A DNA stretch of 64,000 bases from Luteipulveratus flavus (GCF_029080175.1 NZ_JARFJC010000013.1), one strand, 5' to 3'; positions 16,479 through 25,338 are shown, counted from the first letter of the stretch. Program-made: numbers and translations. The notes: generated by a model not told the origin, from the sequence alone.

Positions 16479-17324
16479 TCAGCCGCACTTGTCGGCGATG
16501 AGGCCGATGCCTGTCAGTGAAGCACCGAGTTCGACGGCCATGGTGCGCAGCGCCTTGACCTTATCGTTGTACTTCTTCGCCTTGACTGTTCGGTAGATGA
16601 TCTTGGCGGCCTTCTTCAGTGATCCGACCTTGGAGATCAACTTGGCCACCAGGCCGCCTGGGACAATGATGGCCCCGGCGGCCAATGCAATGGCTCCGGC
16701 ACACTTGGCGATGCCAACCCAGTCGGGATCCATCGTGACCGGATATGCCGTACCGGCGCTCGGCTTCAGGTGCTGCGTCAGAGTATTTCCCGTTACCGAG
16801 TAGTACGTCTCGACCCGGTTTCCGTTGGCGTCTACGGCCCATGGGCTGTCAATGAGACTGTGCACCTGCGAGCCCTGCATCACCAGCACTTCGTCGCTCT
16901 CGACTCCGAGGTCGCGAGCCATTCTGAGGGTGGCTCCTTGGTCGAACGTGAAGGACACAGACCGCGGGCTGTCCGGAGATTGCAGGACGACCATGGTCTG
17001 GGCGCCTTCCTCGTGCTCGCGCGTGACGATCGCCATGTCGTCCGAGCCGGTCTGAACCACCGACCCGGACACCTGCTCGGCCGCCGTGTCCTCGACGTCG
17101 GTGCGCATGGTGACCCCGTCCATGGCGACGGAGCCATCGCTGCTGCTCACCGAGACGTCACTCCGGTCTTCGGCGTCGCGGACCTCCCCCGCAGTTTCCG
17201 CGGACCGGTCCGCGGTGGCTACGATCTGCTCGCTCGCCTTGGCCCCGACCTCGGCGTCGCCGGCCTGCGCCGTCCCGCTCGCCGCCGTCAAAAGAACGGC
17301 TGCAGTGAACGCGGCCGTGGCCAT
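16479..17324 (-). CDS. Secreted protein with amphipathic C-terminal domain; signal-peptide start damaged
   Basis: A 281-residue product from ATG 17324: hydrophobic signal core (TAAVLLTAASGTAQA), an acidic Ser/Asp-rich section, a beta-rich middle, and a distinct C-terminal 80 residues that are hydrophobic then strongly basic (AGAIALAAGAIIVPGGLVAK ... KKAAKIIYRTVKAKKYNDKV) with two cysteines (KCAG, DKCG). The visible start lacks the usual basic n-region. In frame upstream lies ATG-ATG-AAG-TAG-AAG, so the original start was probably MMK-x-KPVFSM with a TAG (17340-17342) now blocking it. G+C is lower than in neighbours, hinting at transfer. Function unknown. Confidence 0.72.
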   Translation of the reverse strand: MATAAFTAAVLLTAASGTAQAGDAEVGAKASEQIVATADRSAETAGEVRDAEDRSDVSVSSSDGSVAMDGVTMRTDVEDTAAEQVSGSVVQTGSDDMAIVTREHEEGAQTMVVLQSPDSPRSVSFTFDQGATLRMARDLGVESDEVLVMQGSQVHSLIDSPWAVDANGNRVETYYSVTGNTLTQHLKPSAGTAYPVTMDPDWVGIAKCAGAIALAAGAIIVPGGLVAKLISKVGSLKKAAKIIYRTVKAKKYNDKVKALRTMAVELGASLTGIGLIADKCG

Positions 17325-17514
17325 GCTAAATACAGGCTTCTACTTCATCATGCCCCGTGGTGATGTGAGAGTAGAAAGCAGTCCCCACTGCCTCGGCCGT
17401 GAAGTTACCACCACGGCGCTGGCTCGAAGTACCGGCCGCGTCGCCGGCGGAAAGTGCGGACGCTGACCGCGGTGCCGTCGGCCTGGGAGCAGGGTTTCCG
17501 AGCCGAAAGCCCGT

Positions 17515-17542
17515 TTATCTGAGTGAGTGCTCACTCAGATAA
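17515..17542. promoter_or_regulatory. 28-bp perfect palindrome, TetR-type operator
   Basis: TTATCTGAGTGAG and its exact reverse complement CTCACTCAGATAA flank a 2-base centre (TG). The palindrome ends nine bases before the GTG of the TetR-family gene. This is the expected size and placement for an autoregulatory TetR operator covering the promoter or start region. The bound regulator is inferred, not shown. Confidence 0.88.
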
Positions 17543-17551
17543 GGTCGACGG

Positions 17552-18160
17552 GTGACCACCGCCATTTCACAACGCGCCCGGGCGCTGCCGCCGGACGAGC
17601 GTCGTGCGGCACTCGTGGAGGCGACGCTCCGGGCGATCCGCGAGCTGGGAGCCGTGCCGTCGACCCGGCAGATCGCGCAGGCGGCCGGGGTGGCCGAGGG
17701 CACGATCTTCCGTGTCTTCGCGAGCAAGGAGGAGCTGGTCGACGCGGCGGTCGCGCAGGCGTTCGACCCGGCGCCGCTGGAGCAGGCGGTGGCCGAGATC
17801 GCGGCCGACCAGCCGCTGCGCGACCGCCTGGTCGAGGTCGCCAGCCTGCTGCAGCGCCGGTTCGGCGACGTGTTCGTGCTGATGAGCGCGCTCGGGATGA
17901 CCGCACCGCCGTCGGAGCGGTTCGCTCCCAGGCACACGGCCGATCGTCACGCCGCACTGCAGGACGCGTTCGTGGACCTGATCCGGCCCGACGCCCATCG
18001 GCTCCGCGCCAGCCCCGAGCAGACGATGGCTTACCTGCGCCTGCTGTCCTTCTCGGGCAGCCACCCGCAGATCACCCACGGCCAGATCCTCACGCCGGAG
18101 GAGATCGTCGACCTGATCCTGTCCGGCGTGCTGGCTCCCGATCACGAGGCGACGCCGTGA
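17552..18160 (+). CDS. TetR family transcriptional regulator
   Basis: A 202-residue repressor-type protein. The N-terminal helix-turn-helix reads PSTRQIAQAAGVAEGTIFRVFASKEEL, a clear TetR signature; the C-terminal ligand-binding half is divergent, as usual. The palindrome just upstream suggests autoregulation. The ABC exporter pair begins 85 bases downstream on the same strand, so the likely arrangement is a drug- or metabolite-responsive regulator controlling the exporter. The GTG start at 17552 follows AAGG. Confidence 0.92.
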   Translation: MTTAISQRARALPPDERRAALVEATLRAIRELGAVPSTRQIAQAAGVAEGTIFRVFASKEELVDAAVAQAFDPAPLEQAVAEIAADQPLRDRLVEVASLLQRRFGDVFVLMSALGMTAPPSERFAPRHTADRHAALQDAFVDLIRPDAHRLRASPEQTMAYLRLLSFSGSHPQITHGQILTPEEIVDLILSGVLAPDHEATP

Positions 18161-18245
18161 AATCCCTTGGCCTCAAGCAGGGTTCAACGCCTACCGTCGC
18201 ATCGATCGTCAATCAATCCGCCCTGACGACCTCAAGGGGACCCCT

Positions 18246-19979
18246 GTGCTGCTGAAGCTCCTGCGCGAGCGGCTGCGCGACTACCGCTGCTGGCTCGCGG
18301 CGCTGGTCGCGCTCCAGCTGGTGAGCGTGATCGCCTCGCTCTACCTGCCCAGCCTCAACGCGGCGATCATCGACAAGGGCCTCTCGCGAGGCGACACCGA
18401 CTTCATCTGGCACACCGGCATGACCATGCTGCTGGTGACGCTGCTCCAGGTCGTGGCGGCGGCCGGTGCGACGTACGTCGGCGCGCACACCGCGACCGGG
18501 TTCGGCCGCGACGTCCGTTCCACCCTCTTCCGTACGGTCGGTCGCTTCTCGGGCCGGGAGGTGAACCAGTTCGGCGCACCGTCGCTGATCACCCGCTCGA
18601 CCAACGACGTGCAGCAGGTCCAGATGCTCGTGCTGATGGGCTGCACGATGGTCGTGGCCGCGCCGATCATGATGGTCGGCGGCGTCGTGATGGCGCTGCG
18701 CGAGGACGTTGGGCTGTCCTGGCTGATGGTCGTCGCGGTGCCCGTCCTGGCCATCGCGATCGGGCTGATCGTCTCGCGGATGGTGCCCGGCTTCCGGCTC
18801 GTCCAGCAGCGGCTGGACGGCGTCAACCGGGTCCTGCGCGAGCAGCTGATGGGGGTCCGGGTGATCCGGGCGTTCGTGCGCGAGCCGTACGAGACGCAGC
18901 GGTTCACGCGCGCGAACGCCGACCTGACCGAGGTGTCGCGCCGGGTGAACCGGTTGATGGGCGCGATGTTCCCGATCGTCATGCTCGTCATGAACGCGTC
19001 CACCGTGGCGGTGCTGTGGTTCGGCGGTCACCGGGTGGGTGACGGCGACATGCAGGTGGGGTCCCTGACTGCGTACATGACCTACCTGATCCAGATCCTG
19101 ATGGCGGTCATGATGGCGACCTTCATGGTGATGATGATCCCGCGCGCGTCGGTCTCGGCCGAGCGCGTCCGGGAGGTCCTGGACACCGAGACCTCGGTGG
19201 CGCCTCCCGCGGAGCCGGTCCGCGTCGAGCGGGTGCGCGGCGTCGTCGAGCTCGACCACGTCACGATGTGCTACCCAGGCGCGGATGTGCCGGTGCTGCG
19301 GGACGTCTCTCTGCGGGCCGAGCCCGGTCGGACGGTTGCCGTCATCGGCTCGACCGGCTCCGGCAAGAGCACGCTGATCTCCCTGGTGGCGCGGCTGTTC
19401 GACGCCACCGGTGGTCGCGTGACGATCGACGGGGTGGACGTCCGCCAGCTCGACCCCGCGCTGCTCTGGGGGCACCTCGGGATCGTCCCGCAGAAGCCGT
19501 ACCTGTTCAGCGGGACGGTCGCCTCGAACCTGCGGTACGGCAACCCGGACGCCTCCGACGAGGAGCTCTGGGCGGCGCTCGAGGTCGCTCAGGCGAAGGG
19601 GTTCGTCGAGAAGATGGACGGCGGCCTGGACGCCGCGATCGCCCAGGGCGGCACGAACGTCTCCGGCGGTCAGCGTCAGCGGCTGTGCATCGCTCGTGCC
19701 CTGGTGGCGCGGCCGTCGATCTACCTGTTCGACGACTCGTTCTCGGCGCTCGACCTCGCCACGGACGCGCGGCTGCGCAAGGCGCTGACGCCGTACACGA
19801 AGGACGCGACGGTGTTCATCGTGGCCCAGCGGGTCTCGACGATCACCGACGCCGATCAGATCGTCGTCCTGGACGACGGGCTGGTGGTCGGCCGCGGCAC
19901 TCACGAGGAGCTGCTCGAGACGTGCGAGACGTACCAGGAGATCGTGGCGTCGCAGGCGGCCGAGGAGGTGGCGGCATGA
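18246..19979 (+). CDS. ABC exporter half-transporter (TM-ATPase fusion), first subunit
   Basis: A 577-residue protein with an N-terminal six-helix exporter domain and a C-terminal ATPase: Walker A GSTGSGKS (368-375), signature VSGGQRQR and an Asp-Asp pair in the Walker B region (YLFDDSFSALD). The canonical catalytic Glu after Walker B is Asp here, a hallmark of the degenerate site in heterodimeric exporters such as TM287/288 and LmrCD-type pairs. It overlaps the second subunit by four bases. Substrate probably lipid-like or drug-like. Confidence 0.92.
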   Translation: MLLKLLRERLRDYRCWLAALVALQLVSVIASLYLPSLNAAIIDKGLSRGDTDFIWHTGMTMLLVTLLQVVAAAGATYVGAHTATGFGRDVRSTLFRTVGRFSGREVNQFGAPSLITRSTNDVQQVQMLVLMGCTMVVAAPIMMVGGVVMALREDVGLSWLMVVAVPVLAIAIGLIVSRMVPGFRLVQQRLDGVNRVLREQLMGVRVIRAFVREPYETQRFTRANADLTEVSRRVNRLMGAMFPIVMLVMNASTVAVLWFGGHRVGDGDMQVGSLTAYMTYLIQILMAVMMATFMVMMIPRASVSAERVREVLDTETSVAPPAEPVRVERVRGVVELDHVTMCYPGADVPVLRDVSLRAEPGRTVAVIGSTGSGKSTLISLVARLFDATGGRVTIDGVDVRQLDPALLWGHLGIVPQKPYLFSGTVASNLRYGNPDASDEELWAALEVAQAKGFVEKMDGGLDAAIAQGGTNVSGGQRQRLCIARALVARPSIYLFDDSFSALDLATDARLRKALTPYTKDATVFIVAQRVSTITDADQIVVLDDGLVVGRGTHEELLETCETYQEIVASQAAEEVAA

Positions 19980-22081
19980 GCGGCGAGGAGGACGCAGCGA
20001 AGGCTGGGGGCGAGGTACGAGCACCCGGCCGGAGCGGAGGACGACCGAGCGCGACCGTCGGCATGAGTGCGGACGAGCGATCGGTGGCGACCGAGGAGAA
20101 GGCGCCGGCGAAGCAGATGGCGGTCCCGCGTCGTACGACGAGGGTCGGCGGCGGACCGTTCGCGGCGATGGGCCCGACGGACAAGTCGATGAACTTCAAG
20201 CCGTCGGCCAAGCGTCTGATCGGCCTGCTGCGGCCGCAGCGCGTGCGGATGTACGCCGTCCTCGCGCTCACCGTGACGGCGGTGGTGCTCAACGTGATCG
20301 GCCCGCGCATCACCGGGCACGCGGTCGACAAGATCTTCGCTGGCGCGATCGGCCAGCAGCTGCCCGCGGGCCAGAGCAAGGACGCCGTGGTCGAGGGCCT
20401 GCGCGCGCGGGGACAGGGCACGTTCGCCGACATGGTCGCGGCGATGGACCTGATCCCCGGGGTCGGCATCGACTTCGGTGCGGTCGGCCGGATCCTGCTG
20501 ATCGTGCTGACGCTCTTCGCGGTGGCGGCGATCTTCCAGTACGCCCAGAGCTGGCTGCTCAACGACGCGGTGCAGGCGACCGTGCAGCGGCTGCGCAACG
20601 ACGTCGAGGCCAAGATCCACCGGCTGCCGCTGAGCTACTTCGACCAGCAGCCGCGAGGGGAGCTGCTCTCGCGCGTGACCAACGACATCGACAACATCGG
20701 TCAGTCGTTGACCCAGACCCTCAGCCAGCTGTTGTTCTCTCTGCTGACCGTGGTCGGCGTACTCGTCATGATGCTGACGGTCTCGCCGTTGCTCACCTTG
20801 GTCGCCGTCGTGTCGATCCCGCTCGCGATGGTCGTCACCGGCCAGATCATGAAGCGCTCGCAGAAGATGTTCGTCGCCCAGTGGACCAACACCGGCGAGC
20901 TGAACGGTCAGATCGAGGAGGCGTTCACCGGCCACGAGCTCGTCACGGTGTTCGGCCGGCGCCCGGAGGTGCAGGCGGCGTTCGACGCCAAGAACGAGGA
21001 GCTGCGCGGCGTGAGCCACCGGGCGCAGTTCATCTCGGGGCTGATGATGCCGATCATGATGTTCGTCGGGAACCTGACGTACGTCGTGGTCTGTGTGGTC
21101 GGCGGCCTGCGCGTCGCGAGCGGCTCCATGACCATCGGTGGCGTCACGGCGTTCGTGCAGTACTCCCGGCAGTTCACCCAGCCACTGGCTCAGCTGGCGT
21201 CGATGGCCAACCTCCTGCAGTCGGGGGTGGCCTCGGCCGAGCGGGTGTTCGAGCTGCTGGACGCGCCCGAGCAGAGCGTGGACGAGGAGGCGGTGCTGCC
21301 GCCGACGCGCGGGCGCGTCGCCTTCGAGGACGTGAGCTTCGGGTACGACCGCGACAAGCCGCTCATTCAGCACCTGGACCTGGTGGCCGAGCCGGGCCAG
21401 ACGGTCGCGATCGTCGGGCCGACCGGCGCCGGCAAGACCACCCTGGTCAACCTGCTCATGCGGTTCTACGAGCTGGACGGCGGCCGCATCACACTGGACG
21501 GTGTCGACATCGCCTCGGTGCCGCGGCCGGAGCTGCGCGAACGGATCGGCATGGTGCTGCAGGACACCTGGCTGTTCGGCGGCACCATCCGGGAGAACAT
21601 CGCGTACGGCAACCTCGATGCCACCGAGGAGCAGATCCACGAGGCCGCGCGGGCGACGTTCGTCGACCGGTTCGTGCACTCGCTGCCGGACGGCTACGAC
21701 ACCGTCATCGACGAGGAGGGCAGCAACGTCTCGGTCGGGGAGCGGCAGCTGATCACGATCGCGCGTGCCTTCCTGGCCGACCCGGCGATGCTGGTCCTGG
21801 ACGAGGCGACCAGCTCGGTCGACACCCGCACCGAGGTGCTGCTCCAGCAGGCGATGGCGGCGTTGCGCTCGGACCGTACGAGCTTCGTGATCGCTCACCG
21901 GCTCTCGACCATCCGGGACGCCGACATCATCCTGGTGATGGAGGACGGGCGCATCGTCGAGCAGGGCTCGCACGAGACGCTGATCGCCACGGAGGGGGCG
22001 TACCACCGCCTGTACATGGCTCAGTTCCGGGGCGCGGCGGTCGACGTCGAGGAGGAGGGCGCACCCGCACCGGTGGGCTGA
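19976..22081 (+). CDS. ABC exporter half-transporter, second subunit with long N-terminal extension
   Basis: A 701-residue exporter subunit. About 70 residues of low-complexity, charged sequence precede the first helix (KRLIGLLRPQRVRMYAVLAL). The ATPase has Walker A GPTGAGKT (481-488), Walker B MLVLDEATS with an intact Glu, and IAHRLST. The ABC signature reads VSVGERQ instead of LSGGQ, a variation known for these subunits. Together with the first subunit it should form a heterodimer with one consensus and one degenerate ATP site. ATG 19976 overlaps the upstream stop by four bases. Confidence 0.92.
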   Translation: MSGEEDAAKAGGEVRAPGRSGGRPSATVGMSADERSVATEEKAPAKQMAVPRRTTRVGGGPFAAMGPTDKSMNFKPSAKRLIGLLRPQRVRMYAVLALTVTAVVLNVIGPRITGHAVDKIFAGAIGQQLPAGQSKDAVVEGLRARGQGTFADMVAAMDLIPGVGIDFGAVGRILLIVLTLFAVAAIFQYAQSWLLNDAVQATVQRLRNDVEAKIHRLPLSYFDQQPRGELLSRVTNDIDNIGQSLTQTLSQLLFSLLTVVGVLVMMLTVSPLLTLVAVVSIPLAMVVTGQIMKRSQKMFVAQWTNTGELNGQIEEAFTGHELVTVFGRRPEVQAAFDAKNEELRGVSHRAQFISGLMMPIMMFVGNLTYVVVCVVGGLRVASGSMTIGGVTAFVQYSRQFTQPLAQLASMANLLQSGVASAERVFELLDAPEQSVDEEAVLPPTRGRVAFEDVSFGYDRDKPLIQHLDLVAEPGQTVAIVGPTGAGKTTLVNLLMRFYELDGGRITLDGVDIASVPRPELRERIGMVLQDTWLFGGTIRENIAYGNLDATEEQIHEAARATFVDRFVHSLPDGYDTVIDEEGSNVSVGERQLITIARAFLADPAMLVLDEATSSVDTRTEVLLQQAMAALRSDRTSFVIAHRLSTIRDADIILVMEDGRIVEQGSHETLIATEGAYHRLYMAQFRGAAVDVEEEGAPAPVG

Positions 22082-22692
22082 GCGAGCAGGAAGCCCTCGA
22101 GCTCGGGGACCCGGTAGCGCTGCTGCTGCGGGGACAGGTCGATCTCCTGCTCGAGGTCGTCCAACCAGATCTCGTAGCTGCAGCGATCGGGGATGCACTG
22201 CCCGCTGAGCACGAACGGGCCCTTGCGCAGGTTCAGGCCGTGGCTGACGCCGGCCTGCCCCCAGCCGTTGGATGCCGCGGCGCGTGCGATGCGGATGTCG
22301 ACGCCGTCGGGATCGGCGTCGTCGAGCATCACGGTCAGGCGTGCCTCGTAGCGGTCGTCGCGCCACATCGTGGTGGAGAACCCGGCCCTCTGGTAGCGCA
22401 GGCCGCTGTCGCGCAGCAGAGGACGCCACGCACTGACCATCTGCAGGCGCAGCGCATCGGTGGCGGCGACGGGCTCGCGGGGCAGGCCGCGCGGTTGAGG
22501 GAAGGGACGGTCCGGGTCGGGCGCGGTGGTGGCAGCGGACGGGTTCTGCCCGGCCGGCCCGGGCCGGCCGGTCCCGCACCCCGTCAGGATCGCCACGGCC
22601 ACCACCCCGGCGAGCGCGGACGACCCGAGGAGGGTGAGACGGCGCCGGTGTGCGCGACGGGGACGGCGGGATGCGGTCGCCAGGGAGCTCAA
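22021..22692 (-). CDS. Lipoprotein of unknown function (last gene of the WXG100/DUF1023 operon)
   Basis: A 223-residue protein from a TTG at 22692 that overlaps the upstream TGA (TTGA) with AAGGAC eight bases before it. It has a very basic n-region (RRPRRAHRRR), hydrophobic core and lipobox AILTGC (Cys39), then a Pro-rich linker and a folded region with GQCIPDRCSYEIWLDDL. No family recognised. The 3' end overlaps the convergent ABC exporter gene by 61 bases, and its last 20 residues are Ser/Thr/Ala-rich, so the real stop is as given unless a frameshift exists. Confidence 0.78.
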   Translation of the reverse strand: MSSLATASRRPRRAHRRRLTLLGSSALAGVVAVAILTGCGTGRPGPAGQNPSAATTAPDPDRPFPQPRGLPREPVAATDALRLQMVSAWRPLLRDSGLRYQRAGFSTTMWRDDRYEARLTVMLDDADPDGVDIRIARAAASNGWGQAGVSHGLNLRKGPFVLSGQCIPDRCSYEIWLDDLEQEIDLSPQQQRYRVPELEGFLLAQPTGAGAPSSSTSTAAPRN

Positions 22693-24419
22693 TGCTGATG
22701 TCCTTCGGTCGGTGTGCGGTCGTGCTCCGGGTCGTCGATGTCGATCGAGGGCCCGTGCAGCTGGAGGACGTCCGATGAGTGGCGCGGCTGCGCGAGCATG
22801 TCGTGCGCGGCGAGCTGGTCCTTGCGGCCCGACACGATGTCGGCGAGCGCGTAGAGGGACTCCGAGTGGTGGTCGGAGTCGTAGTAGCGGGAGTGGTCGT
22901 CCATGTTCCACGGCGCGGCGAAGTCGGAGGCGCGCTCGACGGACTCCGCCTTGAACCGGGTGGCGCCGAAGGAGTCCTTCGCCGGGTCGGCACCCAGGGA
23001 CTGGAAGTTCGTCGTGACCTGGTCCCGGCTCGCCGAACCCACGAACACCCGGTCGCGGCGCAGGTGCAGATCGTCCACGGACCGCGCGGTGCCGCCCACG
23101 CCCGGGCTGCCGATGAGCGCCACCTGGTCGACCTGGTCGGCGAGGCCGGCGTTCTGCAGCGCGAGCCCGACGGTGGTGCTGCCGTAGGAGTGGCCGACGA
23201 CCGTGAGGTTCACCGGGCCGGTGTGGGCTGCCCGCAGCGCCGTCACGTCGCGGGTGAGCAGTTGCGCGCCGGCGCGGGCCTTGCGCTGGGAGGCGACGTC
23301 GGCCGTGTCGGGCGCGTCGTACCCCTGCCAGGCGATGACGGCGACGTCGCGCGGCGGGCGTCCTCGCGCGGCCTCTGCCTGCAGGCGCCGCGCGTCACCG
23401 CCGACCTGGTGCATCTTGCTGCCCCGTGAGGCGAGCCCGGGGACACACAGCGCGACGTACGTCGCCAGGTCGGGGTTGCCGAAGGCGATCGCGACGCGGC
23501 CCTCGTTCCCGTACATGCCGGAGTCGTACGTCTGCACCAGTCGCGGAGTCCCGTCCGAGCCGGGCGTGGCCGTCGCTGCGGTCGACAGGGCGGTCCGGTA
23601 CCTCGCCACGATGCCTCGGGTCCGCTCGTCGACCATCGGCGACCACCCTGGGACCGCGCCGACGCCGGGCGTGCGCAGCGGGACGGGTCCGTCCAGGTAC
23701 CCCAGCTGTTTCAGCTGGGCGGTCGAGAGTGCGTCGACCTGTGCGATCGTCGTCGGCGGGGTGAGCCCGTGGGCGCGGAACAGCGCCTCGCCGGCGGCCC
23801 GGTCGCGCTGCAGCATGATCCGGTTGGCACGGTCCCGGTCGACCGTGGGGATGCCGGCCAGGTTGCCGATGTGGTGGGCGTCGGCGGTGATGAGCTCGGT
23901 GCGCTGGGCCGGCGTCAGGGCGAGCCACTGATCGCGAACCGCCGCGGGGTCGGCCGAGGCGGCCACGAACCGGGGACCCGACTGCGCGTCAGCCAGCAGC
24001 AGCGAGAGGACACCCTCCACGGGGATGAGTGGAAGCGGGGCGCCGTCCGGCCCGAGACCGGCGACCGAGCCGTCGGGCCCGATGACGCAGAACCCACCCC
24101 GCGCGAGGGTCTCGGCGTTGTCGTACGCCCACGCCGCGTACCGCAGACCACGAGCGAGGGCGCCGAGACGGGCACCGACGGATCCGAGGCTGTCGTCGCC
24201 GATCGTGAGCCCGAGTGTCGTCTGCGCCACCAGCCAGCCGGTCGACGGTGCGACGAGGCCGCTGGTGGCGGGGAGGTGGGTGATGACGCGACCGACCGCG
24301 CCGTCGAGGAGGGTGACGGCGCGGCCGGCGCGGTCCAGGGTGCCGGCGGCAGAACGCATGCTGGTGGTGTCCGAGGTCCGGCTCGACTGATCGCCGCCCC
24401 CGCGCTCGATCCCGTTCAC
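22689..24419 (-). CDS. DUF1023 alpha/beta hydrolase with helical N-terminus
   Basis: A 576-residue protein from GTG 24419. The C-terminal half is an alpha/beta hydrolase of the DUF1023 (Abhydrolase_8) type: RVAIAFGNPDLATYVALCVP, VAVIAWQGYDAP, nucleophile elbow VVGHSYGSTT and VALIGSPGVG. The N-terminal ~110 residues are helical and end in AAWAYDNAETLARG, where YDNAE (Tyr near residue 99) fits the YxxxD/E secretion motif of type VII substrates. Both ends overlap neighbours by four bases. It is probably exported or envelope-associated; substrate unknown. Confidence 0.85.
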   Translation of the reverse strand: MNGIERGGGDQSSRTSDTTSMRSAAGTLDRAGRAVTLLDGAVGRVITHLPATSGLVAPSTGWLVAQTTLGLTIGDDSLGSVGARLGALARGLRYAAWAYDNAETLARGGFCVIGPDGSVAGLGPDGAPLPLIPVEGVLSLLLADAQSGPRFVAASADPAAVRDQWLALTPAQRTELITADAHHIGNLAGIPTVDRDRANRIMLQRDRAAGEALFRAHGLTPPTTIAQVDALSTAQLKQLGYLDGPVPLRTPGVGAVPGWSPMVDERTRGIVARYRTALSTAATATPGSDGTPRLVQTYDSGMYGNEGRVAIAFGNPDLATYVALCVPGLASRGSKMHQVGGDARRLQAEAARGRPPRDVAVIAWQGYDAPDTADVASQRKARAGAQLLTRDVTALRAAHTGPVNLTVVGHSYGSTTVGLALQNAGLADQVDQVALIGSPGVGGTARSVDDLHLRRDRVFVGSASRDQVTTNFQSLGADPAKDSFGATRFKAESVERASDFAAPWNMDDHSRYYDSDHHSESLYALADIVSGRKDQLAAHDMLAQPRHSSDVLQLHGPSIDIDDPEHDRTPTEGHQH

Positions 24420-25036
24420 GCCGCCGCGCCGACGGTCGCGGGCAGCAGCCAGGTGGTGCACGCCGAGGTGAGGAGGCGGCGGACGTCGGCCACGGCGAGC
24501 CGTTCGGCGTGGACGCGGTGCTCGCGGTCGAGCCGCAGCCGGACCCACGTCGACCTCAGCAGCTGCACGTCGATCCGGCCGTGCCGGTCGCCGGCCGAGA
24601 CCTCGCAGCTGAGCACGCCGTCGAGACCGAACGCCGCCTCGGCCAGCCAGGGCGGCAGCACCGGCAGACCGCATACGCGCAGCGCCTCGGCGAGCTCATC
24701 GGCAGCGCCGCGCCGGACGAGTGACGTCAGCAGAGGGACGTCCTCCACCGCGACGCCTGAGGCTGCGGAGGCGGCGCCGGCGGTGGAGACGTCACCGGCA
24801 GCGGCGTACGGCGGCCCCGCACCGTCGGAGGTCGTCTCGGGGACGGCCGGCCGGCGGACGAGACCGTGCACCGCGTCGAGCAGACTCGCGACCTTTCGAT
24901 GAACGATGCAGCGAGGAGGAGCGGCCGACCCGATGTGCTCCGAGGTCACCTCGAACCCACCACCCGTACGCACGACTGTGGCTCGCTCGCGCAGCTCGCC
25001 GTACTGCGCCGTGACCGAGAGCGTCGCCCCGCTCAC
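24416..25036 (-). CDS. Unknown protein between WXG100-like and DUF1023 genes
   Basis: A 206-residue protein from GTG 25036, coupled at both ends by four-base overlaps. An N-terminal beta-rich part (ATLSVTAQYGELRERATVV) is followed by an Ala/Ser-rich linker and a C-terminal alpha/beta section (RIDVQLLRSTWVRLRLDREH). No signal peptide or TM segment. Its position between a WXG100-like protein and a likely substrate would suit a dedicated chaperone or adaptor, comparable in role to EspG, but I see no sequence motif proving this. Confidence 0.72.
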   Translation of the reverse strand: MSGATLSVTAQYGELRERATVVRTGGGFEVTSEHIGSAAPPRCIVHRKVASLLDAVHGLVRRPAVPETTSDGAGPPYAAAGDVSTAGAASAASGVAVEDVPLLTSLVRRGAADELAEALRVCGLPVLPPWLAEAAFGLDGVLSCEVSAGDRHGRIDVQLLRSTWVRLRLDREHRVHAERLAVADVRRLLTSACTTWLLPATVGAAA

Positions 25037-25338
25037 CGCGCCACCCTCGTCCCGGGAAGGCGGGTCACGTGCTTCAGCGCCGTTGCGATGACCGACTCGT
25101 GACGCTCGACCGCCCGGGCGTGCGCGTACAGCTGCCGCCGCAGGTCCTCCAGGCTGCGTACGCAGTCGGACAGGTCGCGCCGGTGATCGGCGAGCCGGTC
25201 CCGGTAGCGGTCGGCGCTGGACCCCGACCATGCGACGTGCGTCGCGCTTCCGAGCACGCGCCAGGCGCTACGGGTGTCGCGGGCGATCCGGTCGACGGCT
25301 CGCGCGGCGGAGCGGATCTGCTCGGCGTCGTCTGTCAT
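25033..25338 (-). CDS. WXG100-like small helical protein
   Basis: A 101-residue protein from ATG 25338 (an in-frame TTG seven codons earlier is possible). Two amphipathic helices flank a central AWSGSSADRYRDRL, matching the W-x-G turn of ESAT-6/CFP-10-like proteins, and the length is typical for that family. No signal peptide. It opens a four-gene coupled operon. No YxxxD/E motif is evident at the C-terminus, so it may need a partner for export. Confidence 0.75.
   Translation of the reverse strand: MTDDAEQIRSAARAVDRIARDTRSAWRVLGSATHVAWSGSSADRYRDRLADHRRDLSDCVRSLEDLRRQLYAHARAVERHESVIATALKHVTRLPGTRVAR

Noticed and set aside
18213..20024. 603-codon minus-strand frame
   Set aside because: Antisense to the first exporter subunit; no recognisable domain and typical shadow composition.
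19901..22993. 1,030-codon minus-strand frame
   Set aside because: It runs antisense through the ABC exporter and across three genes, with Arg/His/Pro-rich low-complexity translation; both exporter motifs are intact on the plus strand.
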